From RGIG5675 sp050943435 (GTDB taxonomy: Bacteria > Bacillota > Clostridia > Oscillospirales > Ruminococcaceae), in contig JBMNPE010000017.1 in the NCBI GenBank assembly GCA_050943435.1, positions 1 through 24,125 on the forward strand: DNA of 24,125 nt. The letters run 5' to 3'. The notes under the pieces are model-generated. The model saw only the letters and a program-made list of their open reading frames with translations, was not told the DNA's origin and did not search any database. How positions within the stretch are numbered: position 1 is the stretch's first letter; the number at the start of each line of letters is the position of its first letter. Of the stretch, positions 5,789 to 13,913 are shown piece by piece. The translations under genes were made by a program, and so were the position numbers.

Positions 5789-8098
5789 ATGATAATAATA
5801 CCAGTATATGACTATGCAGCACTTCCGCATTCCAAGGTCGTATTCCAGAAGGACAGGATAAAGGATATATCCGGGTCGGAGCCCCAGAAGGGCGACCAGG
5901 TTCTCATTCTCTGGCTCAAGGAGAGATCTGATTCAGATTCCCTCAAGGACGACAGCTTCCAGCCTATCGGGCTCTCGGGAGTAGTCCAGGATATAGACCA
6001 GACAGGATATGTCTACATCAAAACCCAGGACAGGATCAACGTGAAATCCGTGTCCGTAGGCGAGGAGGGAAGGCTTGACGTTTCCTTCACATGGAGGCAA
6101 GACTCCGATGTCCTCGACAAAAAGGTCGAGGAGGAAAAGCTCTCAAAGATAAAGTCGAGAGTTTCCGAATACGTTGGCAAGATGCAGTTCGGGGGCATGG
6201 TAAAGGGCTTTATCTCGAGATGGGAGACTGTCGGGGAAGCGCTTGCAATCGTGACAATATGGTTCGGCGGATCCGGCGAAGCCAGCTACAAGCTGATAGA
6301 AGAGGATTCCGCGGTAAAGCGCTGCGACATGGCGGAGGCCATGATCTACGAGAATCTCGAGATGGCAGACCTCTCGAGGGAAGGCAAGAACGAGTTCGAA
6401 AAGGATACGCAGAAGGCCTACAGGGAGGCGGCAATCAAGAAGCAGATGCAGTATCTGCAGAAGGAACTTGATGAGATGCATCCCAACAATGTCTCGGACG
6501 TGCAGAGATTCCAGAAAAAGATCGAGGAATCCGGCATGAACGAGACCGCGAGAAAAGAGGCCGAGAAAGTCCTCAACAGGCTGAAGCAGGAAGACGGCAA
6601 CGGCAACGAATACGGCATGCTGTACGACTACCTCGACTTTGTAACCGGGCTTTCATGGAAGGCTCCGGAGGCCCAGACAATAGACCTCGACGAGGCCGAG
6701 AAGATCCTCGACGCCGACCACTACGGCTTAAAGAAGATAAAGGCCAGGATAATACAGCAAATCGCCGTCATGAACCTGCAGAAGAAGCAGTCGGGGTCGA
6801 TACTGCTGTTCGTAGGAGCCCCGGGCACCGGCAAGACGAGCATCGGTCAGAGCATTGCAAAAGCCCTTGGCAGAAAATACACGAGGATAAGCCTTGGCGG
6901 CGTGCGCGACGAGGCCGACATACGCGGGCACAGGCGCACATACATAGGGGCAATGCCCGGAAGGATAATGGACGGGATACAGAAGAGCGGAGTCTCGAAC
7001 CCGGTCATGGTCCTGGACGAGGTCGACAAGCTGTCCTCGTCATATAACGGCGATCCGGCCAGCGCGCTGCTTGAAGTGCTCGATCCCGAGCAGAACAGCA
7101 CCTTTACTGACCACTACATGAACGTGCCGTATGACCTCTCCAACGTGTTCTTCATCTGCACGGCCAATACCACCGATACAATACCGGAGCCTCTTCTCAA
7201 CAGGATGGAGGTAATCCAGTTCCCGGGATACACCGCGACTGAGAAGTTCCACATAGCAAAGGAGCACCTGATCCCGAAGGCCATGGCCTCCATGGGCATA
7301 AAGGACGAGAATCTCGAGGTTACGGACGACGCCATACGCACGATCATATCCGACTACACGATGGAAGGCGGAGTCAGGGGCCTCAAGAAGCGCATGGACA
7401 CCCTCTGCAGGGCGGCAGCAGTCAAGATCGTAAAGGGAGACAATGCCAAGATCACCGTGACTCCCGACAACGTGAAGGACTATCTGGACATGCGTCCAAT
7501 AAGGCACGAGCATGTGCTCGAGAAGAAGCGTCCCGGCATTGTGACCGGCCTCGCCTGGACCGCAGCCGGAGGAGAAATACTCTTCATTGAGACGCTGTTC
7601 ACAAAGGGCTCGGGCAAGGTCACAATCACAGGGCAGCTGGGAGACGTGATGAAGGAATCCGTCCAGATAGCTATAAGCCTTGTAAAGGCAATGTTCCCTG
7701 ACAAGGCAGAGATGTTTGAGAAAAACGACCTTCACATACACGTTCCCGAGGGAGCTGTCCCCAAGGACGGCCCGTCTGCAGGCATAACTCTGACGACTGC
7801 CATAGCGTCACTCGTCACGGGAAGGGCTGTCAGCCCGACACTCGCGATGACCGGAGAGGTATCCCTGAGAGGGGTCGTAACCCCGATCGGGGGACTGCCG
7901 GAGAAGCTGATGGCGGCCCTGAGGGCAGGAATAAAGACCGTATACATCCCTAGGGACAACCTGGACGATCTCGAAGAGGTGTCCCCGGAGGTAAAGGACA
8001 AGCTGGAAATAATCCCGGTCTCAACAGTGAGGGAGGTCCTGGAGAAAACAGGAGTCTGCGATCCCGCACAGGACCAGGCCGCAGGACTTTCCGCGTGA
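5789..8098 (+). CDS. lon: ATP-dependent protease Lon (LonA)
   Basis: Lon degrades misfolded and regulatory proteins as a cytoplasmic homohexamer. The 769-residue protein shows an N-terminal substrate-binding region (about 1-200), a charged coiled-coil stretch (about 200-290), an AAA+ module with Walker A GAPGTGKTS (Lys349) and Walker B VMVLDEVDK (Asp410, Glu411), and a protease domain with PKDGPSAGIT (Ser663) and Lys706 in GGLPEKLMAAL. The Ser-Lys spacing of 43 equals that of E. coli (679/722), so the catalytic dyad is intact. The N-terminus (MIIIPVYDYAALPHSKVVF) is a diverged form of the usual LPVLPLRN opening. Ribosome site AAGGAGGA precedes the ATG. A sigma-A promoter with a CIRCE operator lies directly upstream, and a strong hairpin terminator follows. 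Confidence 0.97.
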   Translation: MIIIPVYDYAALPHSKVVFQKDRIKDISGSEPQKGDQVLILWLKERSDSDSLKDDSFQPIGLSGVVQDIDQTGYVYIKTQDRINVKSVSVGEEGRLDVSFTWRQDSDVLDKKVEEEKLSKIKSRVSEYVGKMQFGGMVKGFISRWETVGEALAIVTIWFGGSGEASYKLIEEDSAVKRCDMAEAMIYENLEMADLSREGKNEFEKDTQKAYREAAIKKQMQYLQKELDEMHPNNVSDVQRFQKKIEESGMNETARKEAEKVLNRLKQEDGNGNEYGMLYDYLDFVTGLSWKAPEAQTIDLDEAEKILDADHYGLKKIKARIIQQIAVMNLQKKQSGSILLFVGAPGTGKTSIGQSIAKALGRKYTRISLGGVRDEADIRGHRRTYIGAMPGRIMDGIQKSGVSNPVMVLDEVDKLSSSYNGDPASALLEVLDPEQNSTFTDHYMNVPYDLSNVFFICTANTTDTIPEPLLNRMEVIQFPGYTATEKFHIAKEHLIPKAMASMGIKDENLEVTDDAIRTIISDYTMEGGVRGLKKRMDTLCRAAAVKIVKGDNAKITVTPDNVKDYLDMRPIRHEHVLEKKRPGIVTGLAWTAAGGEILFIETLFTKGSGKVTITGQLGDVMKESVQIAISLVKAMFPDKAEMFEKNDLHIHVPEGAVPKDGPSAGITLTTAIASLVTGRAVSPTLAMTGEVSLRGVVTPIGGLPEKLMAALRAGIKTVYIPRDNLDDLEEVSPEVKDKLEIIPVSTVREVLEKTGVCDPAQDQAAGLSA

Positions 8099-8113
8099 GG
8101 ACAGGACAAATAA

Positions 8114-8145
8114 GAGCGCTGAGCTTCTGCTCAGCGCTCGTTTTA
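8114..8145 (+). terminator. Intrinsic terminator between lon and gdhA (probably bidirectional)
   Basis: A perfect 11-bp stem (GAGCGCTGAGC, loop TTCT, GCTCAGCGCTC) is followed by GTTTTAT on the plus strand, 15 bp after the lon stop. Read from the minus strand the stem is followed by TTATTTG, so it can also serve the convergent gdhA. Confidence 0.88.
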
Positions 8146-8170
8146 TGTCTGCTGTCTGGAGCAGAACATA

Positions 8171-9517
8171 TCAGAATATCCCCTGCTCCATCATGGCTTC
8201 CGCGACTCTCTCAAATCCGGCGATGTTTGCACCTGAGACGAGGTCATAGCCGAGGCCGTATTTCTCGGATACCCTCACACTTGCCGAATAGATGTGGTTC
8301 ATGATCGCCCTGAGCTTTGCGTCGACTTCTTCGGCAGTCCACTGCAGCCTCTCGCTGTTCTGCGACATCTCAAGCGCTGACGTGGCCACTCCGCCGGCAT
8401 TGACGGCCTTGGAGGGAGCGACATGCACTCCCCTGCATGAAGTGAGATAGCTGAGTGCTTCTTCCGTCGTGGGCATGTTGGCGACCTCGATGTAGTACTT
8501 CGTGCCATTGGACACTATCTGCTTCGCTTCCCCGATTCCAACGTCGTTCTGGACAGCTGCGGGCATAGCTATGTCGCCCTTTACTTCCCACGGCTTTCGT
8601 CCCGGGAAGAACTGCACCCCGAATTTTTCCGCGTAGTCCCTTATGCCTCCCTTCGAGGAGGAGCGTATCTTGAGCATACAGTCGAGTTTCTCATCTGTAT
8701 TGACCCCGTCGGGATCGTAGATATATCCGTCATGGCCGGACAGGGTTACGACCTTTGCGCCGAGCTGCGCGGCTTTTTTGCATATGCCCCATGCCACATT
8801 GCCGTATCCGGAGACGACTATGGTCTTCCCTTCCAGAGTATCCCCGAAGTGGTCCAGCACATTCTCAAGATAGTAGACAGCTCCATATCCCGTGGCTTCC
8901 GGCCTTATGAGGCTCCCTCCATAGCTCAGGCCCTTTCCTGTCAGGACCCCGTTCTCAAATGTCCCCTTGAGCCTTCTGTACTCCCCGAAGAGGTATCCTA
9001 TCTCTCTTCCTCCGACCCCCATGTCGCCGGCCGGGACGTCCATGTCGGGCCCGATGTAGCGGTAGAGCCCCTGCATGAAACTCTGGCAGAATCTCATGAT
9101 CTCGGCGTCGGACCTGCCCCTGGGATCGAAGTCGCTGCCTCCCTTGGCCCCTCCTATCGGTAGGCCGGTGAGGCTGTTCTTGAATATCTGTTCAAAACCG
9201 AGGAATTTTATTATTCCCGGATACACATTTTTCTGGAACCTCAGCCCGCCCTTGTAAGGTCCGAGAGCCCCGTTGAACTGAACCCTGTATCCCCTGTTTG
9301 TGTGGTATTCGCCATTGTCATCCATCCAGACGACCCTGAAAGAAATAAACCTCTCCGGTTCGATGATCCTGTTTAGCAGATCTGCCTTTTCATATTCAGG
9401 ATGTGCATCTACCAGCGGCCTCACTGACCTGAGAACCTCATCCACTGCCTGAATAAATTCCGGCTGCCCCGGATCTTCCCTTTTTACTCTTTCAATGACA
9501 TCGTCCAGATAACTCAT
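8171..9517 (-). CDS. gdhA: Glutamate dehydrogenase (hexameric, family I)
   Basis: This enzyme interconverts glutamate with 2-oxoglutarate plus ammonia using NAD(P)H. The 448-residue length is typical of the 450-residue hexameric class. Lys89 (PYKGGLRF), Lys113, Lys125 (GGAKGG), Asp165 (PAGDMG) and Ser380 (GGVATSALEM) all fall at the positions known as substrate and catalytic residues in the Clostridium symbiosum enzyme. The Rossmann motif is VVSGYGNVAWG near residue 240. Coenzyme preference (NAD or NADP) cannot be decided by eye. The ATG at 9517 has a GGAGGAATAAC site, and TATAAT on the minus strand (9553-9548) is a candidate -10. It is a single-gene unit, convergent with lon. The segment MPAAVQNDV replaces the more usual PCATQNEL, a mild divergence. 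Confidence 0.96.
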   Translation of the reverse strand: MSYLDDVIERVKREDPGQPEFIQAVDEVLRSVRPLVDAHPEYEKADLLNRIIEPERFISFRVVWMDDNGEYHTNRGYRVQFNGALGPYKGGLRFQKNVYPGIIKFLGFEQIFKNSLTGLPIGGAKGGSDFDPRGRSDAEIMRFCQSFMQGLYRYIGPDMDVPAGDMGVGGREIGYLFGEYRRLKGTFENGVLTGKGLSYGGSLIRPEATGYGAVYYLENVLDHFGDTLEGKTIVVSGYGNVAWGICKKAAQLGAKVVTLSGHDGYIYDPDGVNTDEKLDCMLKIRSSSKGGIRDYAEKFGVQFFPGRKPWEVKGDIAMPAAVQNDVGIGEAKQIVSNGTKYYIEVANMPTTEEALSYLTSCRGVHVAPSKAVNAGGVATSALEMSQNSERLQWTAEEVDAKLRAIMNHIYSASVRVSEKYGLGYDLVSGANIAGFERVAEAMMEQGIF

Positions 9518-9701
9518 GTTATTCCTCCCCGGATATAAATTTTACTAATTATAACCCTTTTGAAGCACCAGTCCTCATATTCCTTCAGAAAACTGCATGT
9601 TTTTTCCATAATATACAACAGCAGGCTTGAATAGTGAATAATTATTGACGTTTTACTGCATCCGGGATGAAAAAATTGTCCGCATGCCTCTTTACTTGTT
9701 G

Positions 9702-9710
9702 TGGTATATT
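9702..9710 (+). promoter_or_regulatory. Extended -10 element upstream of the DUF3048 lipoprotein
   Basis: TGGTATATT is an extended -10 (TGn plus TATATT) 66 bp before the ATG at 9776. No good -35 lies at 16-18 bp. The rest of the 258-bp gdhA-lipoprotein gap is AT-rich with no other structure I could support. Confidence 0.4.
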
Positions 9711-9775
9711 GTATGGAGCGCGGGAATTCCGCCAATTACCGCCCGGGAATGAGGGCGTATCCAGGGAGCATTTCC

Positions 9776-10897
9776 ATGAAAAAGACAATCTCAATAATCC
9801 TCGCAGTCATATTGGCTGCAGTGATGTTTGCCGGATGCCAGGCTTCGTCGACCGGAGAAACAAACAGCATCTCGAGCATATCAACAGAGTCATCAGTAGT
9901 AGATATCCCAGACGACAACCTCAACTATCTCACCGGGACATACGACCTCGCAGACGACATGGTCAACAAGAGGCCGATTGCCGTTTCAGTCAACAACATT
10001 AAAGCGTCATGGCCTTCTTATGGAACTTCTCAGGCAGACATTCTGTATGAAATGGAGACCGAAGGCGGGATCCCGAGATACATGGCCCTGTTCTCTGATA
10101 TAAGCGATGTTGAGCAGATAGGTTCAGTAAGGTCACTGCGCGACCAGTTCATTCAGCTTGTATATCCTTTCAATGCAGTTATCTGCCACATCGGGACATC
10201 TATCTTCGCAGATGATGTCCTCAGCAGCCTTGGACTGTGGACTCTCAACGGCTACTACAACAACAGCTTCATCTTTGTTGACCAGAGCAGGGTAGGTTCA
10301 TACGCCACAGAACATACCAAGTTTACAAGCGGTGAAAGAATTTACACCGCCCTTGAAGATGAAGGGATAGACCTCACCTATCAGTTCACCGACACTGCCT
10401 TTAATTTCGTCGATCCAGAGGAGACAGTTGTTCCGTCCACAGGCGAGGCCATCTCAGTGACCTGGGACTTTTCCGACAGCTATGACGGCGATTTCAGGTA
10501 CAATGAGACTACAGGCAAATATGAAAAGTGGGAGTGCGGGGTGCAGCAGATAGATGCCGGAAACAACGAGCCTCTCGCTTTTGAAAACGTATTCCTGATC
10601 CTCGCTCCCATTGGATATAAAAGCGGAAGCTATCTGATCAATCTCGACCTGAGCACTGGCGGCACTGCATACTACTTCTCTGAAGGCCACTACCAGCTTT
10701 GCAACTGGACCAAGAACGGCGGGGATTTTTCCAGCAACTTCACTTTCACGGACGCCCTCACCGGTTCAGAAATCCAGGTCAATCCGGGGCAGTCCTATGT
10801 GGCAGTCATCAGGACCGATTATGCGGATTCAGTCAATATTACGGCCCCTGTTTCAGAAACCTCCACAGCGTCATCCTCGACATCATCCGGAAGCTGA
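9776..10897 (+). CDS. DUF3048 (YerB-like) lipoprotein
   Basis: The 373-residue protein starts with a lipoprotein signal (MKKTISIILAVILAAVMFAGC), with the lipidated cysteine at residue 21. A Ser/Thr-rich linker follows, then the DUF3048 domain with RPIAVSVNNIKASWPSYGTS, ADILYEMETEGGIPRYMALF and GSVRSLRDQFIQL, all typical of YerB-type proteins. A second compact domain and a Ser/Thr-rich C-terminal tail complete it. The protein should be anchored on the outer face of the membrane; YerB itself has no proven function. The start was set at 9776 because AGGGAG at 9763-9768 is well spaced and the signal peptide begins there, not at an upstream in-frame GTG. It forms a single-gene unit ending in a strong terminator. 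Confidence 0.9.
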   Translation: MKKTISIILAVILAAVMFAGCQASSTGETNSISSISTESSVVDIPDDNLNYLTGTYDLADDMVNKRPIAVSVNNIKASWPSYGTSQADILYEMETEGGIPRYMALFSDISDVEQIGSVRSLRDQFIQLVYPFNAVICHIGTSIFADDVLSSLGLWTLNGYYNNSFIFVDQSRVGSYATEHTKFTSGERIYTALEDEGIDLTYQFTDTAFNFVDPEETVVPSTGEAISVTWDFSDSYDGDFRYNETTGKYEKWECGVQQIDAGNNEPLAFENVFLILAPIGYKSGSYLINLDLSTGGTAYYFSEGHYQLCNWTKNGGDFSSNFTFTDALTGSEIQVNPGQSYVAVIRTDYADSVNITAPVSETSTASSSTSSGS

Positions 10898-10918
10898 TCA
10901 TTTCAGGTGATAGTGTTA

Positions 10919-10950
10919 AGTCCGGCTTCATGCGAAGCCGGACTTTTTCT
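10919..10950 (+). terminator. Intrinsic terminator after the DUF3048 lipoprotein
   Basis: A perfect 11-bp stem (AGTCCGGCTTC, loop ATGC, GAAGCCGGACT) is followed by TTTTCT. It sits 21 bp after the lipoprotein stop and directly beyond the end of the convergent HD-domain gene, for which its minus-strand tail is not T-rich. Confidence 0.9.
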
Positions 10951-10951
10951 G

Positions 10952-11608
10952 CTACAGCACCTTCTGTCCGTTGGCCTTGACCCTGAAGTCGACTCCAAGG
11001 ACCTCAGCCGCCCTGCGGCACATCAGCATCCTGTTGAGGAATATCTCGAAATAGTCGAACATCGTGCAGATGCTCTCATCAATCTGGAGGTTCAGGGAAA
11101 TTGTCTTGTCATCCCCGTTGAACTGCAGGTTCTGACCTATTACAGCGTAATTGACTCTGTCATGCTGGTCGAACTGGGACATCTCCTTTGCCCTCACGCG
11201 GTTCCTTCTCACGTCTGTCTTGTCTGCTATTATCAGGGCAGCGGAGACAGGGTCTATTGCCGTGCCAGTGGATTCATCGTGGTTTGCTATCGCGGCCATG
11301 ACCGTTATCCTGTCCTCGAGGCTCATATCGGTTTCCCTCAGTATATCCCCCGCAAGAAGAGCTCCGTATTCGGCGTGATGATTGCGGTTGAGGGCGTTCC
11401 CTATGTCATGCATGAATCCCGATATCCTCGCGAGCTCTACATCATGTTCGCTGTACTGGAAGTACTGCATAATGCTGGCGGCCTTGTCCGCCACAATCGT
11501 GGCATGCCCGACCGAATGGTCCGTATACCCCAGCTTCCCAAGTATCATATCGCCCTTCTTGTAATAGGCGCGTATTTCCTCGTTGTTGAATATCTGCTTA
11601 TAGTTCAT
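10952..11608 (-). CDS. HD-domain phosphohydrolase
   Basis: The 218-residue protein has an intact HD metal-binding pattern: His31/His35 (HSVGHATIVA), the HD doublet at 67-68 (FMHDIGNAL), His77-His78, and NHDES at 109-113. A conserved ADKTDVRRNRVR segment near 128-139 closes the site. HD proteins of this size hydrolyse phosphate esters of nucleotides or second messengers; the KTDVRRNRVR stretch is characteristic of a Firmicutes subgroup of unknown substrate. The ATG at 11608 has an AAAGG-type site. The gene stands alone between two convergent or divergent neighbours. The substrate cannot be inferred, and there is no SpoT/RelA synthetase domain. Confidence 0.85.
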   Translation of the reverse strand: MNYKQIFNNEEIRAYYKKGDMILGKLGYTDHSVGHATIVADKAASIMQYFQYSEHDVELARISGFMHDIGNALNRNHHAEYGALLAGDILRETDMSLEDRITVMAAIANHDESTGTAIDPVSAALIIADKTDVRRNRVRAKEMSQFDQHDRVNYAVIGQNLQFNGDDKTISLNLQIDESICTMFDYFEIFLNRMLMCRRAAEVLGVDFRVKANGQKVL

Positions 11609-11682
11609 TCTGCCTTTCTCCCGAATTAATTGGCATGCTGTCCCCGGGTCCTATTGTAAAGGGGATTTTACAGCAGGCTTTG

Positions 11683-11711
11683 TTGTTTCACCCAATATTA
11701 TATGTTAGAAT
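11683..11711 (+). promoter_or_regulatory. Promoter for the TrpF-like gene
   Basis: TTGTTT (11683-11688), a 17-bp spacer and TAGAAT (11706-11711) form a plausible sigma-A promoter with a leader of about 39 nt. No T-box or trp attenuator fits in this short leader. Confidence 0.45.
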
Positions 11712-11756
11712 TCAGGGGCTGTAGACAAGTAATGAAAAATTCAGGAGGCAAACGAA

Positions 11757-12440
11757 TTGATCTGTCAGATTTACTCACTCAAAAACGGAAAGATGGCTGC
11801 ACAAGTCGCAGAAGCCGGAGCGGACATTATCGGAGTGAACCCGACGCCGAACAACTCGGGAATGACGAAGGAAGAGGCCATGCGCACTGCCAAGGAGGTC
11901 TTTGACGCTGTCAGGCCTTACGGCAAGATGAAGACCGCCCTCTCCATCGACTGCACTTTTGAAGAGCAGAAAGAGATAATTGAAAAGCTCGATCCCGACA
12001 TTCTCCACATCTGCGGTCAGAATGACGACGCAACTCCTGAGCTCGTAAAGAAGCTCAAGGAGATTAAGCCGAGTCTCCTCATCGAACAGGCCATCGGCAT
12101 GTCCGGGCCTGAGGCTATAGATAAAGCCGTATATATGAGTAAGTTCTGCGACATCCTCATTCTCGACTCCGTCGCAAAGAACGTCATCGGCGTAGGAGCT
12201 GCCGGAGTCCCGCACAACTGGGACTGGGATGCCGAAATAGTCAAAAGGGTCAAGTGCAGGGTCATAGTCGCAGGAGGGCTTGGACCGGAAAATGTTGCAG
12301 ACTGCATACGCAAGGTGCACAGCTGGGGAGTGGATTCCCTCACAAAGACGAATGTGACAGGCACAGCCGACAAGGACATCAGTAAAGTCAGGGAATTCTG
12401 CAGGATTGCAAAAGAGACCGCTGCAGAGTGCGGCTGCTGA
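11757..12440 (+). CDS. TrpF-like (phosphoribosylanthranilate isomerase family) TIM-barrel protein
   Basis: The 227-residue protein follows the TrpF barrel order: ICQIYSL in place of KICGIT (Cys3 at the catalytic cysteine position), GADIIGVN, DILHICGQN in place of the QLHG strand, LILDS with Asp127 at the catalytic acid position, and VAGGLGPENV. It differs where TrpF binds phosphate: the usual VDVSSGVE is VDSLTKTNVTG here, and the glycine-rich GTG loop is GAAG. It may therefore act on another phosphorylated substrate. The start is TTG at 11757, chosen because a perfect AGGAGG (11743-11748) lies 8 bp upstream and no later start keeps Cys3. No trp biosynthesis gene is adjacent, which also weakens a simple tryptophan role. 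Fold confidence is good; activity uncertain. Confidence 0.75.
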   Translation: MICQIYSLKNGKMAAQVAEAGADIIGVNPTPNNSGMTKEEAMRTAKEVFDAVRPYGKMKTALSIDCTFEEQKEIIEKLDPDILHICGQNDDATPELVKKLKEIKPSLLIEQAIGMSGPEAIDKAVYMSKFCDILILDSVAKNVIGVGAAGVPHNWDWDAEIVKRVKCRVIVAGGLGPENVADCIRKVHSWGVDSLTKTNVTGTADKDISKVREFCRIAKETAAECGC

Positions 12441-12454
12441 AAGCAATTTGAAAG

Positions 12455-12490
12455 AAGAGATGGGTGCAGTGTGCACCCATCTCTTTTTTG
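12455..12490 (+). terminator. Intrinsic terminator after the TrpF-like gene (bidirectional)
   Basis: A 14-bp perfect stem (12455-12468 with 12472-12485; loop GTG) is followed by TTTTG. On the minus strand the same stem is followed by CTTTC, so it can also end the convergent membrane-protein gene, whose stop lies 7 bp away. Confidence 0.9.
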
Positions 12491-12491
12491 T

Positions 12492-13100
12492 CTATTTCTT
12501 GAGCTGAGATACCGCCCCGCATACGAAGAGCACCACGCTCATGGCAATAAATGCAGTCAGCATACGGCCCGAGCTTCCCATGCCTGAGAACAACTGGGCA
12601 ATCCCTGTTATCTTGTTCTCAAGGCTTCCCCCGGGGATGCTCACGTATCCCCTGAGCACATCGAATGCAAAAAGCGCCGTATGCGTTATCATGCCGGCAC
12701 CGAATGCAGCTGATCCGACAGCCGCCATCGTCTCAGGCCATATGACGCCTGCAACCGCAAATAGTATCGATACGCATATCAGCACTCCCTTGTATGCGGA
12801 CTCGCCGTACTGCATGCCGGCAAGCCTGCCGGCCATATACCCTGCTGCTGCCCCGCACGCCGCTGCCATGATGAAGCACCCTATGCGCCTCCTCACGACT
12901 GAAGCGAGGAGAACAACCGCCGTGACAAGTCCCGCATAGATAAAGCTCCTGTAGTTGAAGCCCACTTTCCCTATGAGATAGATGAGAGAGACTCCGGCAC
13001 CCCAGATCACATTCATCAATACATGCATTTTCCTGCCGAAAAAGCAGAGGAAGATGCTCATTACCATGACTATGGCGAGTGCAATGAGAAGCGCTGTCAT
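12492..13100 (-). CDS. Polytopic membrane protein of unknown function
   Basis: The 202-residue protein has about six hydrophobic segments joined by short loops. The second segment follows a cytoplasmic-looking FFGRKMH turn, and a basic VRRRIG loop sits near residue 70. The alternating short helices and the CFFGRKMHVLMNVIWG stretch recall TMEM198/DUF4203-type proteins, but I cannot confirm that family. Its ATG shares an ATGA overlap with the stop of the upstream SRAP gene, so the two are translationally coupled. That pairing is the only functional hint: the SRAP partner handles DNA damage, but no known mechanism links it to a membrane protein. It ends next to a bidirectional terminator. Confidence 0.75.
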   Translation of the reverse strand: MTALLIALAIVMVMSIFLCFFGRKMHVLMNVIWGAGVSLIYLIGKVGFNYRSFIYAGLVTAVVLLASVVRRRIGCFIMAAACGAAAGYMAGRLAGMQYGESAYKGVLICVSILFAVAGVIWPETMAAVGSAAFGAGMITHTALFAFDVLRGYVSIPGGSLENKITGIAQLFSGMGSSGRMLTAFIAMSVVLFVCGAVSQLKK

Positions 13101-13684
13101 TGGTCTTCACCTCCAGTGATCTCCAGCTTTGTGAGAACGGGTCCCTTTGAAGAAAGAAACTGTTCAGTAAGATCGGAACGGCTGAGCCAGTCCTTTATGT
13201 CCTGTACCGATATTACAAGCGGCATCCTCTTGTGGACCGGAAGCACCGACTCGTTTGCGTCGGTCGTTATTATCGTGAATTCGTCCTTCTGATTGAAAAT
13301 TCCTGCCAGGTACACCATTTCCGAACCCGGAAGGGAGAAGAGATACTTCTTCTTAACAGGCCCCGGGGTCCATTCGTAGAACCCCTTTGTGGGGACGATG
13401 CAGCGTCTTGAACCGCAGTCTGCCCGGAACATGTTCTTTTCCTGGACTGATTCCGCCCTTGCGTTGATTATCCTTCTTGAGCCCTGTGACATTCCGGAAT
13501 ATCCCCATGTCATGAGCCTGAGCTCTGCTTTGGGGCTCCCGTCCACCAGAACGGGCATCAGATATCCTGGAAAGATTTCCCCCTGGGGGATTTCGGACCC
13601 CGGATACTTGAGGGTGAAGAGCCTGTACAGCCTTCCGCCCTCCCTGCCTTCAGGATCCCATTCAAAATTGTACCTTCCGCACAT
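13097..13684 (-). CDS. SRAP-domain protein (YedK/HMCES type DNA-protein crosslinker)
   Basis: The SRAP family covalently traps abasic sites in single-stranded DNA through its N-terminal cysteine, shielding them during replication. The 195-residue protein keeps the whole site: Cys2 (MCGRY, exposed after Met removal), Asn74 and Arg76 in INARAES, Glu104 in GFYEW, and His151 in PVHKRMP, corresponding to E. coli YedK Cys2, Asn75, Glu105 and His160. At 195 residues it is slightly shorter than YedK. A strong GGAGGA site lies 8 bp before the ATG, and a TACAAT -10-like box lies about 40 bp upstream on the minus strand. I find no LexA-type operator in the upstream 200 bp. It is the first gene of a two-gene unit with the membrane protein. 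Confidence 0.93.
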   Translation of the reverse strand: MCGRYNFEWDPEGREGGRLYRLFTLKYPGSEIPQGEIFPGYLMPVLVDGSPKAELRLMTWGYSGMSQGSRRIINARAESVQEKNMFRADCGSRRCIVPTKGFYEWTPGPVKKKYLFSLPGSEMVYLAGIFNQKDEFTIITTDANESVLPVHKRMPLVISVQDIKDWLSRSDLTEQFLSSKGPVLTKLEITGGEDQ

Positions 13685-13836
13685 TGTGCTGTCCTCCGGG
13701 AGATTCTTTCTTACCGATAATTGTACACCGTATGCTGAAACCCGGTCCTGCTCATTCAGGTCCGCGTATGTTTCCCGGCAAGGAAAAGTTTTTGAAAAGT
13801 GCTCGTAAAAAAGGGTTTAAGCCAGACATGCGGTGA

Positions 13837-13864
13837 TTGACACATTTCCCGAATAATGTAAAAT
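13837..13864 (+). promoter_or_regulatory. Promoter for the zinc-ribbon membrane protein gene
   Basis: TTGACA (13837-13842), a 16-bp spacer and TAAAAT (13859-13864) form a good sigma-A promoter about 50 bp before the ATG, which has an AAGGAGG site. The remaining gap back to the SRAP gene holds nothing further I can support. Confidence 0.7.
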
Positions 13865-13913
13865 CATAGTAGCTTAAACTAAAAGCCTTATAGGTGTACA
13901 AGGAGGAATAATC

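Noticed and set aside
7040..7741. 233-codon open frame antisense to lon
   Set aside because: It lies wholly inside lon on the opposite strand, has no ribosome site or recognisable domain, and arises from the codon bias of lon.
10907..11629. 240-codon plus-strand frame over the HD-domain gene
   Set aside because: It covers the terminator and the whole HD gene in antisense and has no domain or ribosome site; the minus-strand HD motifs are clear.
11775..12476. 233-codon minus-strand frame over the TrpF-like gene
   Set aside because: It is antisense to a gene with a perfect AGGAGG site and family motifs, and its start would lie in the terminator hairpin.
13685..13913. LexA (SOS) operator before the SRAP gene
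   Set aside because: No GAAC-N4-GTTC-like dyad was found in the upstream region on either strand.
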